Shown here in pieces: positions 36,856 through 44,893 of a stretch of DNA of 52,373 bases. The DNA is taken from assembly GCA_902802575.1 (NCBI GenBank), contig CADCMN010000003.1, positions 1-52,373 of the forward strand, read 5' to 3'. Position numbers and translations under genes: made by a program. The notes under the pieces were generated by a model. It was not told the DNA's origin and searched no databases. It saw only the letters and a list, made by a program, of their open reading frames with translations. The stretch's first letter is position 1; each line of letters begins with the position of its first letter. The DNA is from an uncultured Eubacteriales bacterium. GTDB lineage: Bacteria; Bacillota; Clostridia; Christensenellales; CAG-138.

Positions 36856-37104
36856 TCATTCTTCGCCGCGGCTGCGGTGGCTATGCTTTTTCTTCCCCGT
36901 GTGGAAGCGGCCGTTGATCACGGAGGCCATGACGAGGAGTCCGTTGGCCAGGGACAGGAGGGAGAAGATCCATAGCAGCCCCTTGGTGATGCTGTTCTTC
37001 AGAAAGTCCATGTTGGGGTTGAACGGGTCCAGCACCAGGAAAATCATCATCATGAGGGACAGGACGATGAGAATGGCTTGCAGGGTTTTGACGAACAGAC
37101 GCAT
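36856..37104 (-). CDS. Small two-span membrane protein, 82 aa
   Basis: An unrecognised 82-residue protein with two hydrophobic segments (about 8-26, LQAILIVLSLMMMIFLVL, and 40-62) and a basic/His C-terminus (GRFHTGKKKHSHRSRGEE), suggesting a positively charged cytoplasmic tail. Its ATG immediately follows the stop of the upstream gene (TAAATG), so translation is coupled. The position between a wall-glycosidase-like gene and DUF445 suggests an envelope role. Confidence 0.65.
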   Translation of the reverse strand: MRLFVKTLQAILIVLSLMMMIFLVLDPFNPNMDFLKNSITKGLLWIFSLLSLANGLLVMASVINGRFHTGKKKHSHRSRGEE

Positions 37105-38175
37105 TTACGGTTCCTTTCCGAGGGTTTCTCGAATGATGAGGCAGTCGCTCACGGAGCGGCCGCCCTTGTAGGGGTCGTTGAGGATAGTGCCGCCATAGTA
37201 GATTTCCGCGGATCGACCGCCGTCCATGTTGTAGGCAGCCTTGCAGCCCAGCTCGGCAAACAGTTTCGAAAACTCCTCCAGCGTCATGCCGGAGGCGTCG
37301 TCGGTCCGACCATCCACCACCACAAAACAATAATGGCCCGGTTCATAGTATCCGATCCCCGAGCGCGGATTGGCGCGACGGATGTTCTTGCTGGTGTTCA
37401 GCTTTTCATCCGGGATGGGACGTCCCTGCTCGTCCAGCAGCATGGGGCCGAAGCACCAGGTCTGGTAGGCGCCGTCGGAGATGGCCTGCTCCAGGGAGAA
37501 AGCATCCGGGGAGAAGGTGCGCATGGTCCCGTCATAGTACAGGACGCACACATCACAGGCGCTTTTCTCCTGCCGGTGGACGATGCCGTTGCGAATAACG
37601 ACGCCGGTTTTCTGGTTGCCGTAGTAGTCCCCCGTGATGGCCAGAAGGGCGTCGTGACGCTGGGCCATGCTCTTCACGCTTTCCCTCAGACTGCCATATT
37701 TATCCTTAGCCAAAACGGTTTCGAATTGACGTATGTCCGTCAGGTAGATGTCGGCCAGATAGTACATGGCGGTCTTCGCCTTGCCGTACTGGACCTTGCT
37801 GATGCGTATGCACAGGTCGGGGCTGGAATACCCCTGCTCTTGGGAGACGATATCGGCGGTAAACTGATCGGCAAACTTTTCCACCCAGGGGACGAACACC
37901 GCTGTGGGGGCGGGCGTGGACAGGGGCATGCCGGCAGGAGCGGTATCCGCGGGGGCAGGGGTAAAGGCGGTTTCCAGATCCATGATCGAGGCCATGGCCA
38001 ACGGCGTGGGCGTTACGGTGGCGATGCCGTCGCTTTTGCGCTCCAAGGATCGGCCGTGGTGGAACCATGCAAAGGACAACAGACTAACGCCCAGCAGCAG
38101 AAGCGTGGCCGCTGCGGTCCGGATGCTTTCATATAGTATGCGCTGACGGCGCCTTTTTTCTTTTTTACGATCCAT
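37105..38175 (-). CDS. Phosphodiester glycosidase family protein, paralogue 1
   Basis: A 356-residue protein: a basic N-terminus (DRKKEKRRRQR), one anchor (about 20-42), a Pro/Thr-rich stalk (PTPLAMASIM, APADTAPAG, TPAPTAV), and a NAGPA/DUF2233 domain (about 115-356) with AITGDYYGNQKTGVVIRNG, RANPRSGIGYYEPGHY, DGRTDDASGMTLEEFSKLFA and NMDGGRSAEIYYGG, the NxDGG active-site signature. The enzymes cleave GlcNAc-1-phosphodiesters or similar wall polymers outside the cell. The ATG at 38175 lies 8 bases after TGCTATACT with no ribosome binding site, so it may be leaderless. A second copy lies at 44894-45958. Confidence 0.85.
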   Translation of the reverse strand: MDRKKEKRRRQRILYESIRTAAATLLLLGVSLLSFAWFHHGRSLERKSDGIATVTPTPLAMASIMDLETAFTPAPADTAPAGMPLSTPAPTAVFVPWVEKFADQFTADIVSQEQGYSSPDLCIRISKVQYGKAKTAMYYLADIYLTDIRQFETVLAKDKYGSLRESVKSMAQRHDALLAITGDYYGNQKTGVVIRNGIVHRQEKSACDVCVLYYDGTMRTFSPDAFSLEQAISDGAYQTWCFGPMLLDEQGRPIPDEKLNTSKNIRRANPRSGIGYYEPGHYCFVVVDGRTDDASGMTLEEFSKLFAELGCKAAYNMDGGRSAEIYYGGTILNDPYKGGRSVSDCLIIRETLGKEP

Positions 38176-38278
38176 CGGCAAAGAGTATAGCACAACTGTC
38201 GCGATTCATGCAACAGCATGATTGAAACACCGGCTTTCGGGTCATCCTGTGCAGGGGGGATAAGCCGAAAGAGAGGAA

Positions 38279-39052
38279 ATGCGATTGAACAAGGTAGTGA
38301 TTTGCGGCGTGGACACCTCCACGCTGCCCACGTTGGGGCAGGGGGAGATGCGAGAGCTGTTGGAACAGGCGGGGCGGGGAGATAAAGCGGCTCGGGAACG
38401 GCTGGTGACGGGCAACCTTCGGCTGGTCCTTTCCGTGATCCAGCGGTTTTCCAACCGCTCCGAGCAGGCAGACGACCTCTTTCAAGTGGGATGCATCGGT
38501 CTCATGAAGGCCATCGACAACTTCGACGTCTCCCAAAACGTGCGATTCTCCACCTATGCCGTCCCCATGATCGTGGGGGAGATACGGCGTTTTCTGCGGG
38601 ATTATACGGCGCTTCGGGTGTCGCGCTCCCTGCGGGATATGGCGGGGAAGGCCATGCAGGTGAAGAAGAGGCTCACCGACGTGCTGAATCGGGAACCCAC
38701 GGTGGGTGAGATCGCCAAGGAACTGGGCATGGACGAAGGCGAGGTGGTATATGCGCTGGATGCGGTGGTGGACCCCGTCTCCCTGTTCGAGCCGGTGTTC
38801 CACGAGGATGGGGACGCCCTGTACGTCATCGACCAGATCCGGGACGAGGCCTCCGGCGAAGGGAAATGGTTGGACAGCATAGCCTTGGAAGAGGGGATCA
38901 GCCATCTCAACGAGCGGGAGCAACGGATCGTGAAGCTAAGATATTTTCAGATGAAGACCCAGATGGAGGTGAGCCGGGAGATCGGCATCTCTCAGGCCCA
39001 GGTATCGCGGCTGGAAAAGGGGGCGCTGGAGCGGCTGAAGAAATATATTTAG
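38279..39052 (+). CDS. sigG: Sporulation sigma factor SigG
   Basis: Late forespore sigma factor. The 257 residues begin RLNKVVICGVDTSTLPTL, the SigG/SigF-type N-terminus (the SigG form), followed by sigma region 2 (LVLSVIQRFSNRSEQADDLF, QVGCIGLMKAIDNFD, RFSTYAVPMIVGEIRRFLRD), region 3, and region 4 (LNEREQRIVKLRYF, then QMEVSREIGISQAQVSRLEK). A gene for SigG outside the spoIIG cluster is unusual for Bacillus, where sigG follows sigE. An ATG at 38279 sits close to AGAGAGG; TTG 38285 is an alternative start. It proves the genome belongs to a spore former. Confidence 0.93.
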   Translation: MRLNKVVICGVDTSTLPTLGQGEMRELLEQAGRGDKAARERLVTGNLRLVLSVIQRFSNRSEQADDLFQVGCIGLMKAIDNFDVSQNVRFSTYAVPMIVGEIRRFLRDYTALRVSRSLRDMAGKAMQVKKRLTDVLNREPTVGEIAKELGMDEGEVVYALDAVVDPVSLFEPVFHEDGDALYVIDQIRDEASGEGKWLDSIALEEGISHLNEREQRIVKLRYFQMKTQMEVSREIGISQAQVSRLEKGALERLKKYI

Positions 39053-39111
39053 CTTGAATGGGTGTGGATTCGGGAGTATAATACACACAAAGTTTTCTGG
39101 GGGGAAAGCAC

Positions 39112-40299
39112 ATGAAAGCCAGGGATCGGATCGTGTCGTGGATGACGCTGCTTTGCTTTGTTGCCGGAGCGGCGCTGGGCCTGATCCGGCCGGACTGGGC
39201 GCGAGCCATTGGCTGCATCGGCAGCGCATATGTCACGGTCTTGAAGTATATGGCGCTTCCGGCGCTCATCCTGTCCGTGTTCCGCGCCGCCCTGGGGAGC
39301 GGGCGCAACGCGGCCGGGACCCTTCTTGGCGCGTTGGCCCTGTTTGTGGCCCTGTTCTCCGCCTCGTTCCTGCTTTGCGCCGTACCGTTTTCCCTCTTCT
39401 CACCCGGCAGGGGTTTCTCCCAAATGGGGACGACCCTTTGGCAGGGGGAGGGAGCTTCGCTCACCGTGGGCGGCATACTGCAAAACACCTTTTCTCCCAG
39501 GCGGCTTACCGGCGTCAATTCATTGTATTTCCCGGCCATCCTCCTGTCCTTCGCATTGGGTCTTCTGTGCGCAGGGTTAGGCTGGAGAGCTTTGGAAAAA
39601 GGAGCGGCGGCAGGGGAGCGCTTCTTTCAAACTCTTCTTTCCTGGGTGATGATGGCAACGCCTCTGGGCGTGTTCTCTCTGATGGCCTCATGCACGGCCG
39701 GCTTTGGGCTGAAAGCCCTCGCTTCCTCCGGGATCTATATCGCCTGGGCGTATGCAGGGTGCCTGCTGGTGCTGTTTGTGGTGATGATCCTGCCCCTGTG
39801 GGTTTGGTGCGGGGTACGCCCACGGCAATATTTCCAACGAACCGGGAGGCTGTTTTTGACGTCCCTGTCCACCTGTTCCTCGGCGGCCACTTTGCCGGAG
39901 ACCATGCGGACCTGCCGGGAGGAGTTTCAGGTATCGGAGAAGATCGTCGGCATCGTGGCGCCCCTGGGGTGCACGGTGCACATGTGCGGCGGAGCGGTGT
40001 CCTTCTGCCTGCTGGGCCTGTTCGTCATGCAGATGGCGGGGCAGCAGGTCTCCTTGGTGACTATCCTCGCCATGCTCCTCTTTTCCCTGCTGCTGAACAT
40101 GGCGGCGCCGGGCATCCCCGGCGGGGGGATCGTGCTGGGGGCCACCTATCTCGGCATGCTGGGCGTGGAGCATGCGGAGCTGTTTTTGGGCATGTACGCG
40201 GGGATATACCGTCTCCTGGATATGGCGTACACCTCTTTGAACGTGGCCGGGGACGTGACCGCCAACGTGCTGATCGACAGATGGGAGAAAAAGCGATGA
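39112..40299 (+). CDS. Dicarboxylate/amino acid:cation symporter (DAACS)
   Basis: A 395-residue transporter with about eight hydrophobic segments and two re-entrant signatures: TSLSTCSSAATLPETM (about 244-260, the Ser-rich hairpin), APLGCTVHMCGGA (about 283-295), and AAPGIPGGGIVLGATYL, with NVAGDVTANVLI near the end. The family moves glutamate, aspartate or neutral amino acids with Na+ or H+. MCGG replaces the more usual MDGT, so substrate preference may differ. It overlaps an aminotransferase gene (ATGA), which suggests uptake and use of an amino acid. SD: GGGGGGAAAG. Confidence 0.88.
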   Translation: MKARDRIVSWMTLLCFVAGAALGLIRPDWARAIGCIGSAYVTVLKYMALPALILSVFRAALGSGRNAAGTLLGALALFVALFSASFLLCAVPFSLFSPGRGFSQMGTTLWQGEGASLTVGGILQNTFSPRRLTGVNSLYFPAILLSFALGLLCAGLGWRALEKGAAAGERFFQTLLSWVMMATPLGVFSLMASCTAGFGLKALASSGIYIAWAYAGCLLVLFVVMILPLWVWCGVRPRQYFQRTGRLFLTSLSTCSSAATLPETMRTCREEFQVSEKIVGIVAPLGCTVHMCGGAVSFCLLGLFVMQMAGQQVSLVTILAMLLFSLLLNMAAPGIPGGGIVLGATYLGMLGVEHAELFLGMYAGIYRLLDMAYTSLNVAGDVTANVLIDRWEKKR

Positions 40300-41453
40300 A
40301 ACCTTTGTACAGACAGGTGCAGCCCTCCGTGACCATGGGCCTTGATCAGCAGGCGCGAGAGCTTGCTGCAGCCGGGCGGGATGTGATCAACCTGACGGCC
40401 GGGCAGGTGGATCTGCCTATGCCGGAGGCAGGGAAGCGAGCCATTGAAAAAGCGTTGATCGAAGATCGTACCGGCTATGTCCCGGCAACCGGTTCGCCTA
40501 AGGTCAAGGCGGCGGTACGAAAACGGATGGGTTGGGACGAGGGGGAGGTGCTGATCTCCGCCGGAGCAAAGCCTCTGCTGAACGCGGCTGTGGCCTGCCT
40601 TTGCGGACCAGGGGATGAGGTGATCCTGCCCGCCCCCTGTTACACCAGCTATCCCGAGACGGTCCGCCTGGCGGGCGGCAAACCGATCCTGGTCCTCGGG
40701 GAAGCAAGTCGGGATTTCGTCGTGTCCGGCCAGGCCCTGGAACGGTGTATCACGGGACGCGCCAAGGCGGTCCTGCTGAACAACCCGGTCAATCCCACCG
40801 GAGCGGTGTACGGCCCCAAGGCTTTGCAGCAGATCATTGACGTATGCCTTAAGCATGATCTGTATTTGATCGTGGACGAGGTCTACAGCGCCTTCGTGTA
40901 TGAGGGAGCCTTCGTCAGCGCATATGCCTTTCCGGCGGTGCGGGATCGGTTGATCCTGGTCAACAGCGCCTCCAAGGCCTATGCCATGGCGGGGCTTCGC
41001 CTGGGATATGCCGCAGCTCCCGCATCGGTAGCGAAGGCCATGGGCGCATATCTGAGCCATGCTCTGGGCTGCCCCTGCTCCACATCGGAACAGGCGGCCA
41101 TGGCGGCCTTCACCATGGATGACAGCTATGGCGAACAATTGAAATCCATCTTCCGCGACCGGCGAGACAGGCTTTGCCGGGCTCTTTCCGCCATCGACGG
41201 CTTGATAATAAAAAAGAACGCCGGCGCGTTCTATCTGTGGCTGGACGTGTCCTCGTGGGATGACGACGTTTCATTTTGCCGGAAGCTCCTGGATCGTGAG
41301 GGCGTGGCGCTCACCCCCGGCAGCGCCTTCTGCTGCCCTGGATATATACGGCTGGCATACACCAAGGACATCTACGCCCTGCTGGAAGCGGCGGCGCGGA
41401 TGAAGCGCTTCGTGGAACGGAACTACAGCAATGCCTCCGGCGTCAGCCGTTGA
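40296..41453 (+). CDS. PLP-dependent aminotransferase, class I/II
   Basis: A 385-residue fold-type I aminotransferase related to aspartate aminotransferases: TGYVPATGSPKVKAAVRK, APCYTSYPE, NNPVNPTGAVY (NPxNPTG), DEVYSAF and the PLP lysine in NSASKAYAMAGLRLGY. The substrate is not determined by the sequence. It starts in the last codons of the transporter gene; its final 31 bases overlap the minus-strand Sfp-type gene tail to tail. The same reading frame stays open for 1.2 kb upstream through the transporter gene, which I read as a GC-driven accident. Confidence 0.9.
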   Translation: MKPLYRQVQPSVTMGLDQQARELAAAGRDVINLTAGQVDLPMPEAGKRAIEKALIEDRTGYVPATGSPKVKAAVRKRMGWDEGEVLISAGAKPLLNAAVACLCGPGDEVILPAPCYTSYPETVRLAGGKPILVLGEASRDFVVSGQALERCITGRAKAVLLNNPVNPTGAVYGPKALQQIIDVCLKHDLYLIVDEVYSAFVYEGAFVSAYAFPAVRDRLILVNSASKAYAMAGLRLGYAAAPASVAKAMGAYLSHALGCPCSTSEQAAMAAFTMDDSYGEQLKSIFRDRRDRLCRALSAIDGLIIKKNAGAFYLWLDVSSWDDDVSFCRKLLDREGVALTPGSAFCCPGYIRLAYTKDIYALLEAAARMKRFVERNYSNASGVSR

Positions 41454-42001
41454 ATCTCCGGCAACGCTTCTTCAGCGGTCAAAACGGAGATCGTATACCC
41501 ATCCTGCTTCGTCGTGAAGAAATGATAGGCCCTATCCCGCCAAAGGTAATCGACCGTGGTGTCGATCTGCGTAAGCGACAGGGTGAAGCCCAACCCGGTC
41601 AGCTTCATGGCGCACTCCTTTCGGGTGAACACGACCAGCGGATCGAGCCCTTTTTCAGCGGGCAAACAAATCCTTTCCCGGACCGCCAAGGGCACGTGGC
41701 GGCCGCTTTGCTCCATATCCACGCCGATGGGCTCGTCGCTGATCCCAAGAAGCACATGTTCCCCGCTGTGGGAAAGGCTGAATTCCGGCTTTCCCGCCGC
41801 TAAAAAGGGCTTGCCGTAGGGGCCGAGCCGCAGATCGTCGTCTCGATGAACGCCCAAAAGGCCGGCCAGCAGCAGGCCCGCGCCCAGCGTCAGCCCGGAA
41901 TGGGAACGATCGAAGGCAAGCCGTCGCCGCTCCGGGAGCCGGGGCAGGATGCGCGCCTCATGCATCTGTATGTTTTGGCAGGAGAGCAGATATAGTTTCA
42001 T
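41423..42001 (-). CDS. 4'-phosphopantetheinyl transferase, Sfp superfamily
   Basis: Transfers phosphopantetheine from CoA to carrier proteins. The 192-residue product has PEFSLSHSGEHVLLGI, GVDMEQSGR (the metal-binding Asp region) and FTRKECAMKLTGLG (the WxxKEA-type motif), although it is shorter than Sfp itself (about 225). It can serve AcpP (16092-16313) or a secondary-metabolite carrier; no NRPS or PKS is visible. It has a TTGCTT-17-TATTAT promoter and its ATG lies six bases after the -10, without a ribosome binding site. Confidence 0.85.
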   Translation of the reverse strand: MKLYLLSCQNIQMHEARILPRLPERRRLAFDRSHSGLTLGAGLLLAGLLGVHRDDDLRLGPYGKPFLAAGKPEFSLSHSGEHVLLGISDEPIGVDMEQSGRHVPLAVRERICLPAEKGLDPLVVFTRKECAMKLTGLGFTLSLTQIDTTVDYLWRDRAYHFFTTKQDGYTISVLTAEEALPEIQRLTPEALL

Positions 42002-42007
42002 ACTAAA

Positions 42008-42036
42008 ATAATACCAAAGAACGCGCCGGAAAGCAA
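42008..42036 (-). promoter_or_regulatory. Promoter giving a leaderless Sfp-type message
   Basis: Minus strand: TTGCTT (42031-42036), 17-bp spacer, TGG-extended TATTAT (42008-42013), ATG at 42001. The predicted start site coincides with the ATG. Confidence 0.65.
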
Positions 42037-42057
42037 GGAGGGGGAACCGGCGCGTTC
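42019..42057. repeat. Long GC-rich hairpin between the Sfp-type and MPE genes
   Basis: An 11-bp perfect stem (42019-42029 with 42047-42057), 17-nt loop. It overlaps the Sfp-type promoter; on the minus strand it is followed by TTTGG and could end a short minus-strand transcript from further upstream. Confidence 0.55.
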
Positions 42058-42061
42058 GCTA

Positions 42062-42236
42062 TGATGGCCGCCTGCTGCTCCTCATGGGCTGGGAGTCTGG
42101 CGGAGAACTGGTAGGCTGCCTGTTTTCCGGCAGTACGTACTCACACCGGGGGCAAGGCAGGAGCCCAAACAATACATGCATGGCTGCGTTTATGCGGTGA
42201 GCATTCCTCCTTTCCTCTCGGGATGGCTACAGTATA
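42062..42236 (-). other. Gene-poor region with a possible minus-strand small transcript
   Basis: This 350-bp gap (42002-42347) contains no clear gene. On the minus strand there is TATACT (42231-42236), a strong ribosome binding site (AAAGGAGGA, about 42207-42215), a 4-codon mini-ORF from ATG 42204, and, in other frames, short ORFs from ATG 42181 (40 codons, ending at 42062, with a CPRC motif and Pro/Ser/Arg-rich tail) or 42177. The hairpin at 42019-42057 would close it. A leader peptide or sRNA is possible but unproven. Confidence 0.3.
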
Positions 42237-42253
42237 GGGGACAAATGCGGCGT

Positions 42254-42269
42254 CAGTTTGTGCAAACTG
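42254..42269. promoter_or_regulatory. Possible operator palindrome
   Basis: CAGTTTG-TG-CAAACTG, two 7-base arms with a 2-bp centre, about 45 bp upstream of the MPE promoter's -35 and next to the minus-strand TATACT. It could bind a dimeric repressor. Confidence 0.35.
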
Positions 42270-42312
42270 CAACACAAACGCATTTTCTCTGTTAACATCC
42301 CGTGAACAGGGA

Positions 42313-42341
42313 TTGGAAACAGAGAGGCGATGTGGTATCAT
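42313..42341 (+). promoter_or_regulatory. Promoter giving a leaderless metallophosphoesterase message
   Basis: TTGGAA (42313-42318), exactly 17 bp, TGG-extended TATCAT (42336-42341), then ATG at 42348. The predicted start site coincides with the ATG and there is no ribosome binding site. Confidence 0.7.
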
Positions 42342-42347
42342 TGGGGC

Positions 42348-43532
42348 ATGAAAAGGTCAGTAATCATCTGTATATCGCTGCTGTTGCTCCTGTCCGGCTG
42401 CCGCAATAGGGAGCAGGAGACCATGACCGCGCCGGCCGAAAGCGTCCATGTTGAGATCGCCGCGCTCACTCCGGCCCCTTCCGCCATGCCGTCGGAAACG
42501 CCCTGGCCCTACCCATCGAACGAGAATCTGTTCGTCCCCGTGGCGACGGAGCCGCCCACGACGGAGCCGCCCACGCCGGAGCCCACGGCCGTCCCTGCAG
42601 AGACGCCTGCTGCAGAAAAGTATGTGGCGGGTGAGGGAGTTGAGACCGTGGCCTGGCTCAGCGATACCCAACACTACGCCAACTATCATATCAACATGAA
42701 GGTGCCCCCCGAGATGTACCGGACCGTGACCGGCTTTCTGCGGGACAAGGCGGACGAGATGCACCTGGTCTATGTGGTGCATACGGGGGACCTGGTCCAC
42801 GTGAACGGAGACGAGCAGAATTGGAAAAACGCCCGGGAGGCCATGGATCTGATCCGGGATATCCCCACCGGTGTTCTGGCAGGCAATCATGATATGACCA
42901 AGAAGGGCGGGGGGTATAAAAACTACGGTAAATATTTCGGAGAAAAGCAGTACAGCCAACAGGCCTGCTATGGCGAAAGCTTTGAGAACAACCGGGGCCA
43001 CTACGATTTGCTCACCATCTGCGGCCGTGAGTACATCTTTGTCTACATGAGCCATGCGCCGGACAAGAAGGCCATCCAGTTCATCCTGAAGAGCTTCCAG
43101 AAGTATCCGGATCGAGTGGGCATCCTGTGCGTCCACGATTTCATCACCACGGAAGGGACCCTTTCGGAGGCGGGCAAACAGCTTAGGGAACAGGTGGTAG
43201 CCAAGTGCCCCAACGTGTACATGGTCCTCTGCGGCCACCGGTACGGGCTCTACACCCTGGAGGACGCCTTTGATGACGATGGGGACGGGGTGAAGGAGCG
43301 CACGGTCTACGAGATCATGATGAACTACCAGGCCGCGGGCGACATAGGCGGCGGCGGGTATCTGCGGCTCATGCAGTTCGATGAGTCGGCCCACGAGATC
43401 CGCTGCGTGAACTACTCTCCCTATTTCAACGATTACGACTGGCTGGACGAACCTCATCCGCCGGAGAAGGATCACCGGTACGAGATGGACGAAAAGAGTG
43501 AATCCTTCACGCTGAAGATGCCTTGGGCATAA
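42348..43532 (+). CDS. Metallophosphoesterase lipoprotein (calcineurin-like)
   Basis: A 394-residue secreted lipoprotein: signal MKRSVIICISLLLLLSGC with lipobox LSGC (Cys18), a Pro/Thr/Glu stalk (repeats such as TEPPTTEPPTPEPT) and a calcineurin-like domain with the complete metal set: LSDTQHY (DxH), HTGDLVH (GD), AGNHD (GNHD), CVHD and CGHR. It acts outside the cell on a phosphoester or polyphosphate substrate that cannot be read. The ATG lies 6 bases after the -10 of its promoter, so it may be leaderless. A bidirectional terminator follows. Confidence 0.88.
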   Translation: MKRSVIICISLLLLLSGCRNREQETMTAPAESVHVEIAALTPAPSAMPSETPWPYPSNENLFVPVATEPPTTEPPTPEPTAVPAETPAAEKYVAGEGVETVAWLSDTQHYANYHINMKVPPEMYRTVTGFLRDKADEMHLVYVVHTGDLVHVNGDEQNWKNAREAMDLIRDIPTGVLAGNHDMTKKGGGYKNYGKYFGEKQYSQQACYGESFENNRGHYDLLTICGREYIFVYMSHAPDKKAIQFILKSFQKYPDRVGILCVHDFITTEGTLSEAGKQLREQVVAKCPNVYMVLCGHRYGLYTLEDAFDDDGDGVKERTVYEIMMNYQAAGDIGGGGYLRLMQFDESAHEIRCVNYSPYFNDYDWLDEPHPPEKDHRYEMDEKSESFTLKMPWA

Positions 43533-43552
43533 CCGGCAGCAACAGATGAAAA

Positions 43553-43577
43553 GAGGACGGGCTCACTGCCCGTCCTC
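43553..43577. terminator. Bidirectional terminator between MPE and rmuC genes
   Basis: A 10-bp perfect stem (43553-43562 with 43568-43577), 5-nt loop. On the minus strand it is followed by TTTTC; it overlaps the rmuC stop codon. Confidence 0.8.
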
Positions 43578-44813
43578 CAGCTTTTCCACGTTCTTGAGCT
43601 TGCTCTGTATCTGCCGGGTCCTGACGCCCACCAGCTGGTCCAAATCGCCGGACACCTGCTGCAGGTGCCGCTGAGAGGCTTCCAGCACGTCCCCGAACTT
43701 GTCGAATTCCGTACGGACGGAGCGCAATATCTCCCATACCTCGCTGGACCGCTTCTCGATGGCCAGGGTGCGGAACCCCATCTGCAGACTGTTGAGCAGG
43801 GCCGCCATGGTGGAGGGACCGGCCAGATTCACCTTGTAGCGCTTCTGCAGCTCTTCCACCATGCCCCGGTTCACGGCCTCCGCATAGAGCCCCTCGAAGG
43901 GCAGGAAGATGATGGCGAAGTCCGTGGTGGCGGGCGGCGCGATGTACTTGGCGGACACGTCCTTGGCTTCCTGCTTGAGCCGGGTGGTGAGGGCCGCCGC
44001 CGCGGCGGCGATGGCAGCGGAGTCGCCTGCGTCGTAGGCGTCCATCAGGGCGGCGTAGGTGTCGCCGGGGAATTTGGCGTCGATGGGCAGATACACAGGC
44101 GTTTCGCCGGAGCCGGGAAGCTTGACGGCGTATTCCACCCGATCGGCGCTGCCGGGACGGGTGGCCACGTTGGTATCGTACTGTTCGGGGGAGAGGATCT
44201 CCTCCAGGATGGCCCCCAGCTGGATCTCGCCCAAAATGCCCCTGGTCTTCACATTGGACAGCACCTTCTTTAGATCGGTGACGCCGGCAGCCACCTGCTG
44301 CATCTCCCCAAGGCCCTTATAGACGGCTTCCAGCTGCTTGCTGACCATCTCAAAACTCTTGCTGATCCGATTCTCCAAGGTGGATTGGAGCTTTTCATTC
44401 ACCACCTGCTGCATTTGATCGAGCCGCTTATTGTTGTCCTCCTGCAGAGAGGAGAGCCGCTTTTCCATGGTGGTGCGAATGCCGTCCAGCCGTTCCGCAT
44501 TGGTCCTTTCAAAGGAGCCCAACCGCTCCAGATTGGCCTTTTCAAAGGCGTCCAGCCGCAGCTCTACGCTCTGTTGGAAGCCCCGCTGATTATCGTTCTG
44601 CTGCCGGGCAAAGCTGCGCTGCCCGTTGTCCATGAGCTGCCCAAAGCCGCCCAAAGCGGAATGGACCGCGTCGTTCAGCTCGCGCCGCTGATCGGACAGC
44701 TTGTCCAGGATGTCTTCATAGCGGTCGGCGGATCGCTGCTGCCACACCAGAAAGATCAGCACAACGAGGGCGACAAGACATAGAGCGGAAAGGATCAAAA
44801 CGGCTAAAACCAT
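43563..44813 (-). CDS. rmuC: DNA recombination protein RmuC
   Basis: RmuC proteins limit sequence inversions and carry a nuclease-like domain. The 416 residues contain an N-terminal membrane segment (about 2-24), a long coiled coil (about 40-160, many Gln/Asn/Arg), and the RmuC domain: RGILGEIQLGAILEEILSPEQY, LPIDAKFPGDTYA, TDFAIIFLPFEGLYAEAV. The PIDAKFP segment is the conserved core. Extended -10 TGGTATACT and ribosome binding site GGAGGC lie upstream. It is transcribed alone, convergent with the MPE gene. Confidence 0.9.
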   Translation of the reverse strand: MVLAVLILSALCLVALVVLIFLVWQQRSADRYEDILDKLSDQRRELNDAVHSALGGFGQLMDNGQRSFARQQNDNQRGFQQSVELRLDAFEKANLERLGSFERTNAERLDGIRTTMEKRLSSLQEDNNKRLDQMQQVVNEKLQSTLENRISKSFEMVSKQLEAVYKGLGEMQQVAAGVTDLKKVLSNVKTRGILGEIQLGAILEEILSPEQYDTNVATRPGSADRVEYAVKLPGSGETPVYLPIDAKFPGDTYAALMDAYDAGDSAAIAAAAAALTTRLKQEAKDVSAKYIAPPATTDFAIIFLPFEGLYAEAVNRGMVEELQKRYKVNLAGPSTMAALLNSLQMGFRTLAIEKRSSEVWEILRSVRTEFDKFGDVLEASQRHLQQVSGDLDQLVGVRTRQIQSKLKNVEKLEDGQ

Positions 44814-44893
44814 GAAAAGCCTCCAGAGCAGATTTGAACACAGTATACCATGAGCCAGATGATTCTACAAACGGTTTCGGCTGCCGGATCGTC

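Noticed and set aside
39054-41453. An 799-codon open plus-strand frame spanning the transporter and aminotransferase genes
   Set aside because: Only the 3' 385 codons match a protein family. The first part lies in the wrong frame of the DAACS gene and is Arg/Gly/Pro-rich, a GC-driven open frame.
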